From contig JAIRPU010000108.1 of NCBI GenBank assembly GCA_031256815.1, positions 1 through 19,506 on the forward strand: a stretch of 19,506 nucleotides of DNA, given 5' to 3'. Position 1 is the stretch's first letter; every line of letters begins with the position of its first letter. Position numbers and translations under genes: made by a program. Below, in pieces: positions 13,929 through 19,506 of this stretch. Source of the stretch: Spirochaetaceae bacterium (GTDB lineage Bacteria; Spirochaetota; Spirochaetia; Treponematales; Breznakiellaceae). The notes below the pieces were generated by a model. The model searched no databases and was not told where the DNA came from. It worked only from the letters and a program-made list of their open reading frames with translations.

Positions 13929-15191
13929 ATGCAATATTCGAATCCGGCGAATTTGGCTATATTGGCTTGTCCTGGAGGCAGCGCCTTTGCGGACGAGCTG
14001 CTTATTCATTTAAAAAATCATTATTTGCATATTTTTAACCGCAGCAAAGCTGACATGGCAAAACGCTATTCAATGGGCATTGAAGATGTCGAAAAATATA
14101 TCAATTTTGTAAACGAGATAAGCGCCTCCGGCCAGACTGCGCATCACAGCGACAATAAACTGCACGTGCCGCGTTTTAAAATGAATGCGCGCTGGTCATT
14201 GTTCCCAAATGGAGAAGTAAAAGCTGAAATTCTTGAATCGGTTCGTGGAAAAGATGTTTACATTGTGCAGGATGTAGAAAATCACTATCCTGTTTCATTT
14301 AACGATGGCACCTTAACCCGCGCAATGACGGTAAACGACCATCTTATGATGATTTTTGTTACTGTAGACGCGGTAAAACAGGCGGCGGCCGGACGAATTA
14401 CGCTTGTGCTGCCTGTATATCCATACTCGCGCCAGCATAAACGCAAAGGACGGGAGGGGCTTACCGCAAGCCGGATAGGTTCAATTTTAGAGAATCTTGG
14501 CGTTGACCGCATAATTACGCTTGATATTCATTCACGCGAAATTGGCAATGGATTTAACAGAATGCGGATAGAAAATTTACACGCCAGTTATCAAATTATT
14601 CAAAAATTATCCGGCATCATTCCCTTGCAGAGCGATGAGCTTGTGGTTGTAGCGCCGGATACCGGCGCTGTTGACAGGAACAAATTTTACGCTACAGGCA
14701 TAAAAAAACCGCTTGCCCTGCTTTACAAAGAGAGGGATTATTCCCGCGTTACAAAAAACGCCATGGAATCGAACATTGCGGAGATAAAACTGCTTGGAAA
14801 AGTACGCGGAAAAATCGTATTTATGGCGGATGATATGATAGGTACAGGCGGTACGCTGCTTAAAGCAATGCAATTTTTAAAAGACGAAGGCGCAAAACAA
14901 GTTATATGCGCTGTAAGCCTTCCGGTATTTTCAGGCGATGCAATAAATTATTTTGATGAAGCGTATAAAAAAGGCCTGTTTTACCGCATAATAGGAACAA
15001 ATGCCGTTTATCATGAAGAATTATGGCAGCGGGAGTGGTTTGTTTTTGTAAATATAACAAAACTTTTTGCGCATACCATTTCGCGGCTTCATCAGGGGCT
15101 TTCTTTAAGCTCGATACTTGATAACCGTGATATGATAATAAAAACGCTGCTTCTTAAAAACGAAACCCCTGCCGCGCCAGAGGCAAATTAA
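13929..15191 (+). CDS. prs: Ribose-phosphate pyrophosphokinase (PRPP synthetase)
   Basis: Makes 5-phosphoribosyl-1-pyrophosphate from ribose 5-phosphate and ATP, the precursor for nucleotides, His and Trp. The 420-residue protein shows the family order: YPYSRQHKRKGREGLTASRI (ATP loop, canonical YARQDRK), TLDIHSREIGNGFNRM (His201, canonical VDLHAxQIQGFF), VVAPDTGAVDRNKFYA, and the PRPP loop FMADDMIGTGGTLLKA (Asp301-Asp302, canonical VDDMIDTAGT). It is about 100 residues longer than class I enzymes (about 315): an insertion-like N-terminal segment (about residues 33-75) and a C-terminal extension to residue 420. Asp-to-Gly and Ala-to-Gly changes in the PRPP loop and the altered ATP loop mark it as a divergent branch. 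The lack of a Shine-Dalgarno sequence fits the leaderless promoter. It is convergent with the next gene, with only 2 bases between the stop codons. Confidence 0.92.
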   Translation: MQYSNPANLAILACPGGSAFADELLIHLKNHYLHIFNRSKADMAKRYSMGIEDVEKYINFVNEISASGQTAHHSDNKLHVPRFKMNARWSLFPNGEVKAEILESVRGKDVYIVQDVENHYPVSFNDGTLTRAMTVNDHLMMIFVTVDAVKQAAAGRITLVLPVYPYSRQHKRKGREGLTASRIGSILENLGVDRIITLDIHSREIGNGFNRMRIENLHASYQIIQKLSGIIPLQSDELVVVAPDTGAVDRNKFYATGIKKPLALLYKERDYSRVTKNAMESNIAEIKLLGKVRGKIVFMADDMIGTGGTLLKAMQFLKDEGAKQVICAVSLPVFSGDAINYFDEAYKKGLFYRIIGTNAVYHEELWQREWFVFVNITKLFAHTISRLHQGLSLSSILDNRDMIIKTLLLKNETPAAPEAN

Positions 15192-15193
15192 AC

Positions 15194-16303
15194 CTATTTT
15201 GCATATTCTATTTTACGTTGAATTACGCCGCCGTCTGACGGCAGCAACACGCCAAATTGTTCGGTAAGGTTTGTTTGTTCGCGGGATGTCCAGTTGCCGC
15301 GTTCATCAAAAATATATGAATAAGAATGATATTGAACTTCATTTTCGTTTGTATTCCGGTTTATGAGCGCGATTTGCGCGCGTGTAAAAATACCGCGTTC
15401 ATCTTTTTGATAGCTGTAATAAACATCTGTTTCTTTTTGAACGCCAAGATATTTTAGGCCGTTAATGCCGAACAACGCGCTGTAGGCGGCATTTTCTTTT
15501 TGAACGCCTGTTTTGTTTCCTGAATTGTCGTAGTCAAAACGAATAACAGAACTGCCCTCCAGTCCATTTGTAATTACAGATGAGCAGGCGCTTCGGTTTT
15601 CTTCGCGCATTGTAATTATCATTACTTTTTGCGCAACGCCTGCTTCGTCAAACCAGGTTTCTATAACTTCACGCTGATTATAAGAAAACGAAACAAAAGA
15701 ATACACGCCGTTAATATTAACGCGCAAAATAGAGGGCAGCAAATTGTAAGCGGCTGTATTTGTGGAAGGAGCGGAATCGGCTTCCGGATAAAAAAAATCC
15801 GATTCTGTTGTTTCAAGCACTTCTGCTTTTATTTCGACAGCATCGCAGACGCAGTTAAGCGCGGATATTGCGCCCTGTTTTAGCTCAACTTCTATTTGAA
15901 AAAAATCTTTGCCGTCCCAGTATGGGAATTCTTTGAGAAGCCCGTAAGAAAATTTAACCGCCCTAAGCGTGCGTGTTTTGTTTTGTTCTTCACCTTCAGC
16001 GCCGGCAGCGGCAGAGGACTCAGCGGCTTGTTCGCCGTTGTTTTTTGCCGCATCAGCGCCTGTTTGCGCCGCGCCTGTTTGTGCTGCGCCGCTTAGGTCC
16101 GGGCTTCCGGCGGCCTGAGCGCCGTCTGCTTCGTTGTTCTCAGCTTGTTCCGGTTCTGTTTCTACAGGAAATGTAATTTCTATTGATGTCCAATCAGAAC
16201 CTTCGCGCAGTTCAAACGCATCGATTGGAAAAAGCGGCGGCCAATCAGGTTCAAAATTAATTGTTCCGGAAAGCGCGGCGCAAAAAATCAAAAATAAAGT
16301 CAT
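15194..16303 (-). CDS. Predicted exported protein with YD-like repeats
   Basis: 369 residues with no assigned function. The N-terminus (MTLFLIFCAALSGTINFEP) is hydrophobic like a signal peptide but lacks the usual basic residues. Residues 52-109 are a Glu/Ala/Gly-rich, probably disordered linker with GAAQTGAAQTG repeats. The C-terminal half contains repeated aromatic-hydrophobic strands with acidic turns: SFVSFSYNQREVIETWFDEA, SSVIRFDYDNSGNKTGVQK, YYSYQKDERGIFTRAQ and YSYIFDERGNWTSREQ. They resemble degenerate RHS/YD repeats of cell-envelope proteins. The gene follows the larA-type gene by 11 bases and is probably co-transcribed with it. An in-frame TAA lies directly before the ATG, so no upstream start is possible. 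The ATG is at the edge of a hairpin loop (16285-16316) and no Shine-Dalgarno sequence is visible. Confidence 0.75.
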   Translation of the reverse strand: MTLFLIFCAALSGTINFEPDWPPLFPIDAFELREGSDWTSIEITFPVETEPEQAENNEADGAQAAGSPDLSGAAQTGAAQTGADAAKNNGEQAAESSAAAGAEGEEQNKTRTLRAVKFSYGLLKEFPYWDGKDFFQIEVELKQGAISALNCVCDAVEIKAEVLETTESDFFYPEADSAPSTNTAAYNLLPSILRVNINGVYSFVSFSYNQREVIETWFDEAGVAQKVMIITMREENRSACSSVITNGLEGSSVIRFDYDNSGNKTGVQKENAAYSALFGINGLKYLGVQKETDVYYSYQKDERGIFTRAQIALINRNTNENEVQYHSYSYIFDERGNWTSREQTNLTEQFGVLLPSDGGVIQRKIEYAK

Positions 16304-16316
16304 TTATTTTTGATTT
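16285..16316 (-). promoter_or_regulatory. Perfect 14-bp hairpin at a start codon
   Basis: Bases 16285-16298 (AAATCAAAAATAAA) and 16303-16316 are exact inverse complements separated by GTCA. On the minus strand the stem starts in the TAA stop of the larA-type gene, the ATG of the next gene (16303-16301) begins on the last stem base and runs into the loop, and the 3' arm is followed by further T residues. With only one G-C pair the RNA stem is weak. It could be a translational switch, a partial terminator, or both. Confidence 0.6.
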
Positions 16317-17592
16317 AAGAGAGGGCAGGATCCGGCACTGTAACACAGCCGTCAGGCAGCACAAGAATTTTTGGAGACAAAACGCCGTTGTTCCCGGCAC
16401 GTAACATGGCGGCGTCAAACGCCTCCTGCACAGACGCGGCGCTTTCGATGAACATACTTGCAAGCCGTTCTTTCGGCAGGCCGGTTACCGCGCAGATTGT
16501 TGCGCGTTTGGAAACTTCCGCCATTTTTGCCGCTTTGTGGTAGCCTAATTTGTAGCCGCACTCTATACGGCTAATAGCATTTTCCGGCGATGAAGAAGAG
16601 GCAAGCAATCCCGCATAAGCCTCATCCCCAATACCGCATCTGCATGAAGAAACCAAAATCAATGTACCGCCGTCTTTTAAAGCGCAAGCGCCGTTATCAA
16701 TTGCCTTTTGCGACTGATAAAGATCAATATCCATGGGAAACTTTGCAACAGAAATTACAATGTCGGCTTTTTCGCTTACAGGCACACAAAAAATCTGTTT
16801 GGCGCAGTCTACCGCATCGTAAAAAGATTTTAAAATATCGCCGGCAAACGCGCTTGCTATATTTTGTTCTTTATCCAGCACCGTCATAAGCGAAAAAATT
16901 TTTATGTTTATAAAAGCAAGCGCGTCCATCATGTCTTCGTGAACAGGATTTCCATCCAGGGCAAGAGAATGCGCTGCAGGAGAAAGCGCCTGTTTGTGAT
17001 TCGCTTCTATCGTGCGAAACGCCGCTATGCCGGGCAAAAACGCCTTTCTGCCGCCTGTAAAACCGGCAAAATAATGCGGTTCAACACTGCCTGTAATGAT
17101 AATTCTGTCCGCCTTAAAAAGCGCATTGTTAAGCGCCACCGGCGTGCCGTTTCGTGTAACGCCAAGCCATGAGGTTTCACTTTCATTTTTTGAATCATGG
17201 GCAATACAGCGCGGACGCAAAACCGAATACGCCGTTCCCAAAATTTGTTTATATTCATCTTCCGTTGGAGCGCGGTGAGCGCCGGTAGCAACAAGCAGCG
17301 TCTGATTTTCAGGCGGAATTCCGGCCGCTTTAATATGGGGAAGCAGCGCGTTAAGCATCGCGGGTGTAGGTGTGGGGCGCGTAGCATCGTTAATTATTAT
17401 TAAAAGGCGTTTTGCGCCGTTAAGAAAATCGCTGAGCGCTTCGCAGCCAACAGGGTTAAGCAGCGCTTTATTTAAGGCGTCTTCGCCGCTTTGTGCAGTT
17501 TTAAATTCTAAAGGTTCCGCTATGGCAAGCAAGTTTTCATCCGGAAACTCCAGTGGAAAGCTCTTTTGCAGATAAGGAATTTCTATTTTCAT
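16315..17592 (-). CDS. larA: LarA-family nickel-pincer racemase/epimerase
   Basis: LarA enzymes racemise or epimerise 2-hydroxy acids through a nickel-pincer nucleotide (NPN) bound to a lysine. From ATG 17592 the protein is 425 residues, typical for the family. Active-site equivalents are visible: INDATRPTP (Asp69, Arg72), ATGAHR (His106), VEPHYFAGFTGGRKA (His173, Lys183) and IEANHK (His199), matching Lactiplantibacillus LarA His108, His174, Lys184 and His200. The lactate substrate is not assured, because many LarA homologues act on other hydroxy acids. The NPN synthesis genes larB, larC and larE are not nearby. The start is uncertain: MKIEIPY at 17592 fits the family but has no Shine-Dalgarno sequence, while an in-frame ATG at 17640 has AGG 8 bases before it and would add 16 residues. 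It leads a two-gene unit with the YD-like protein. Confidence 0.9.
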   Translation of the reverse strand: MKIEIPYLQKSFPLEFPDENLLAIAEPLEFKTAQSGEDALNKALLNPVGCEALSDFLNGAKRLLIIINDATRPTPTPAMLNALLPHIKAAGIPPENQTLLVATGAHRAPTEDEYKQILGTAYSVLRPRCIAHDSKNESETSWLGVTRNGTPVALNNALFKADRIIITGSVEPHYFAGFTGGRKAFLPGIAAFRTIEANHKQALSPAAHSLALDGNPVHEDMMDALAFINIKIFSLMTVLDKEQNIASAFAGDILKSFYDAVDCAKQIFCVPVSEKADIVISVAKFPMDIDLYQSQKAIDNGACALKDGGTLILVSSCRCGIGDEAYAGLLASSSSPENAISRIECGYKLGYHKAAKMAEVSKRATICAVTGLPKERLASMFIESAASVQEAFDAAMLRAGNNGVLSPKILVLPDGCVTVPDPALS

Positions 17593-17651
17593 TTTTTTAT
17601 TTTTTCGCAAAAAACAATAATTTTCAAGAGCGCTGTACATTATCACTACCT

Positions 17652-17741
17652 ATAGGACACCCGATTTTACCTTTCATGGTTACATCTCGTAAAATGAATT
17701 TCTTTATAATTTCTATTCTACCACAGGTACGGGTGTCCTAT
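17652..17741. repeat. 90-bp element with perfect 12-bp inverted ends
   Basis: ATAGGACACCCG (17652-17663) and its exact inverse complement CGGGTGTCCTAT (17730-17741) bound 66 AT-rich bases. It lies in the gap between the phosphatase gene and larA. It could be a miniature inverted-repeat element or IS remnant, a cruciform/hairpin, or paired binding sites. No flanking target duplication is evident and no transposase is encoded. Confidence 0.7.
17664..17693 (-). promoter_or_regulatory. Candidate larA promoter inside the inverted-repeat element
   Basis: On the minus strand TTTACG (17693-17688), 18 bases, TAAAAT (17669-17664). The start would be near 17657, inside the downstream 12-bp arm of the inverted repeat. 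The larA leader would be about 16 to 65 bases, depending on which start codon is used. Confidence 0.4.
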
Positions 17742-17830
17742 TCGTTTCTGATATTAGACATACTGCGCATTGCCTCATGAAAAATGTTACCGAAAAGAGC
17801 CCGTGCCTCAAAATGACGCTGATTTCTGCC

Positions 17831-17870
17831 GCTATCTGCTGCCGTCAAACGCTATCTGCTGCCGCCAAAT
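17831..17870. repeat. 20-bp tandem duplication at the 3' end of the phosphatase gene
   Basis: GCTATCTGCTGCCG plus TCAAAC (17831-17850) is repeated at 17851-17870 with two mismatches. Because 20 is not a multiple of three, the two copies are read in different frames, and the second one read (the left-hand copy) supplies the TAG stop of the phosphatase gene. Confidence 0.85.
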
Positions 17871-18749
17871 GGGGGCGGCGCGTTTTATCCCCTCCATGTC
17901 GATAAAACCGGCGATACTCGTATCATCGCTCTTGCCTTTGGTGGCAAAGGAATTGGCAAGGTCTTGCAATTGCGCGCAGGTGGAATCATAACCGTCTTCC
18001 ACGAAAGTCAACGCGATAGTGCGGTATAATTTAAAGAGATGCTGCTCATTACATTCAACGGGATAGTTATCGTCAACGCCGTCACTGCAGAGAAAAACCG
18101 CGACCGGCGGGGCTTTATCCTTGTGATACGAAACATAACATCGGGCAGTGTCCACCGCATCGTCATCACATATCGATGTGGTTACATTGAGGTAGCACCG
18201 TTCATCCCAGGGAACGGGCTGGTCAAAACTGCCGTCATCGTAGAGCGCTGTAAAACGACCGTCGCCTATGTGGATACCAAACCAGTAATCGGCGGTAATA
18301 GCCGCCGCGATAAGCGTTGTACCGTAAGCGTGGTGCAGGTTTTCGCCTCTTTCAAAACGTTGCCGGTATTTTTCCGATACTTTCTCCAGTTCCGCTTCAG
18401 TTACGGCGTTTTGCGCAATATCCGCGTCAACTTTCTCGTGCCATTCTTTTATAATGTTTTTTATCAATGACGGCATTTGGGCAGACGGCGAAATCGAGTT
18501 TTTGATTATTGACACATAGAATTGTTTAATCGCGGCTTTAGCGCAATTCACTGCCAATTCTGCGCCTTTCGCGCTTCGAAAACAGTCGTTACTGCCATGC
18601 CCGTCCGCGACAATGGCTATCTCCGCGTACCATTTTTTCATCACGGAAGAACGCAGTGAAATATTCAAAGAATAATCCTCGCAACCCTTGCCGTGTTTTA
18701 GATGACTTGCGCCGGTTTTTGTTACAGCGAATGATTTCCAGCTGCTCAT
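17832..18749 (-). CDS. PP2C-family protein phosphatase (TerY-P type)
   Basis: A metal-dependent Ser/Thr phosphatase of 305 residues, probably cytoplasmic. Conserved PP2C acidic motifs are present: KGCEDYSL (Glu24, Asp25), VADGHGS (Asp49), YGTTLIAAAIT followed by GIHIGDGRF (Asp163), FLCSDGVDDNYP (Asp223) and KSDDTSIAGFI (Asp275-Asp276). The helical insert at about residues 85-140 and the overall layout fit PP2C_2 proteins found beside TerY. Its ATG shares one base with the stop of the upstream vWA gene (TAATG), indicating translational coupling and joint function. By analogy with the TerY-P triad it would reverse phosphorylation by a partner kinase, which is not in view. The last dozen residues come from a 20-bp tandem duplication and are probably not conserved. 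Confidence 0.9.
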   Translation of the reverse strand: MSSWKSFAVTKTGASHLKHGKGCEDYSLNISLRSSVMKKWYAEIAIVADGHGSNDCFRSAKGAELAVNCAKAAIKQFYVSIIKNSISPSAQMPSLIKNIIKEWHEKVDADIAQNAVTEAELEKVSEKYRQRFERGENLHHAYGTTLIAAAITADYWFGIHIGDGRFTALYDDGSFDQPVPWDERCYLNVTTSICDDDAVDTARCYVSYHKDKAPPVAVFLCSDGVDDNYPVECNEQHLFKLYRTIALTFVEDGYDSTCAQLQDLANSFATKGKSDDTSIAGFIDMEGIKRAAPIWRQQIAFDGSR

Positions 18750-19492
18750 TACCAGTCACCGTCATCGGCTGAATTGTCCGGCGCGGCGGCTGCCTCGGCG
18801 GAAAACTCGTTGAGCGCGGCGTTCAGTTCCTGCTGTTTTTGCTCGTCTCTCGTATCGCCTGCGGAGGCGTTCACGTTGGAACTCCTGCTGGCAACCTGCG
18901 ATGCCCGAACGCTGACGAACTTTATCATTTTTTTCAACATCACCGCGTTATGCACTTCAAGCACCGCTTCCATTGTACCGGTAAATTCCTTTAGCATATT
19001 CTTGTTAGCGTCGTCGCCTATGGCAACGGCAACTTTTACCGCCGCATTGAACCAGTTGTTTTGCCGCAAGGTTTGCAGGGCGCTTTGCCAGTCGTCGGTA
19101 GGCTCCCCGTCGGAAAGCAAAAAAATCGCCGGTGCGAACGAGCCGGTGGCTTCCTGCATGAAAGCTTTTGTCGAAAGTTTTTCGTTCAGCGCTTTGCAGG
19201 CTGCGCCTAAATCGGTAACGCCCGCCGCGTCGATAAAGTTCCAGCTAAAGTTTTCCGCCGGCACCGGGCCGGAAGGCGTAAGCCATCGGGCTCCGCTGGA
19301 AAATTCCAGGGCCGCGATTTTGATTTGCGCGTCTGCATTTTCTTCCGACACCTCGCGAATTGCGGGAATGACTTCCTGTATCGCCGTGTTTACCGCGCCG
19401 ATTTTGGAACCGTCCATGCTCCCCGAAGCGTCGATGATGAAAAACAACACCATCGTCCTGCGGGGAATTTCAATCTTGTCTGTTAATGCCAT
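18749..19492 (-). CDS. TerY-like von Willebrand factor A domain protein
   Basis: 247 residues. The vWA fold starts almost at the N-terminus, with a complete metal-ion-dependent adhesion site: DASGS (Asp21, Ser23, Ser25), VTDLGAA (Thr93) and LLSDGEPTDDW (Asp128). There is no signal peptide, so it is probably cytoplasmic. The domain ends near residue 200 and is followed by a low-complexity Ala/Glu/Asp-rich acidic tail. Length and motifs resemble TerY of tellurite-resistance clusters. The ATG has a strong AAGGAG site (complement of 19501-19506), 8 bases upstream at the very edge of the window. It is the first visible gene of a coupled pair with the PP2C phosphatase; TerY-like vWA, PP2C and a Ser/Thr kinase together form the described TerY-P triad. 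Other vWA proteins with the same motifs remain possible. Confidence 0.88.
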   Translation of the reverse strand: MALTDKIEIPRRTMVLFFIIDASGSMDGSKIGAVNTAIQEVIPAIREVSEENADAQIKIAALEFSSGARWLTPSGPVPAENFSWNFIDAAGVTDLGAACKALNEKLSTKAFMQEATGSFAPAIFLLSDGEPTDDWQSALQTLRQNNWFNAAVKVAVAIGDDANKNMLKEFTGTMEAVLEVHNAVMLKKMIKFVSVRASQVASRSSNVNASAGDTRDEQKQQELNAALNEFSAEAAAAPDNSADDGDW

Positions 19493-19506
19493 ACTTTTCT
19501 CTCCTT

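Noticed and set aside
17632..17677. Short minus-strand frame starting MKGKIGCPIGSDN before larA
   Set aside because: About 17 codons, stops inside the larA leader, no recognisable product; probably chance.

Overview
The window looks like chromosomal DNA of a host-associated, anaerobic spirochaete of the Treponema group (termite-gut type treponemes come to mind). This is inference. It rests on an extracytoplasmic protein combining InlB-type repeats with a central domain that I recall as abundant in those genomes, a membrane-anchored TPR gene next to mreB and mreC, several exported proteins with spirochaete-like leaders, and an oxygen-sensitive type of reductase. No rRNA, tRNA or CRISPR array was recognised, and no complete insertion sequence.

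Layout. 1-2691 (+) is the 3' part of a large surface or secreted protein (Big-like domain, three InlB B-repeats, a DUF6273-like domain, a glycine-rich C-terminus), closed by a textbook terminator. 2760-2930 holds a GC-rich tandem repeat of about 75 bp, followed by an extended -10 promoter and topA (3080-5200, +). Convergent to it is a cell-shape cluster on the minus strand: a TPR membrane protein, mreB and mreC. The encoded MreC carries a 99-residue Gln-alternating tail. Behind that cluster is a minus-strand MFS exporter gene with its own strong promoter.

10290-12394 contains a small Se/S-carrier-like protein (+), facing a minus-strand pair: an outer-membrane barrel with an OmpA-like C-terminus, and a lipoprotein. 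The soluble domain of the lipoprotein resembles the ligand-binding half of COG4189-type transcription regulators. Then come a double-cubane-cluster type (YjiM/HgdB-like) reductase (+) and PRPP synthetase (+), the latter apparently transcribed without a leader. 15194-17640 (-) is a LarA-type nickel racemase/epimerase gene followed by an exported protein with YD-like repeats, whose start codon lies at the edge of the loop of a perfect 14-bp hairpin.

The right end (17832-19492, -) holds two translationally coupled genes, a TerY-like von Willebrand A protein and a PP2C phosphatase. These are two members of the known TerY-phosphatase-kinase triad; a kinase is not in view and would have to lie outside the window.

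Most of the window is housekeeping (topoisomerase, cell shape, nucleotide synthesis) interleaved with accessory envelope and redox genes. I found no clearly undescribed multi-gene system. The best leads are the regulator-domain lipoprotein paired with the barrel, the partial TerY-P module, the MreC tail, and two unusual structures: the start-codon hairpin, and the 90-bp inverted-repeat element upstream of larA. All family assignments are from memory of motifs; no database search was run.
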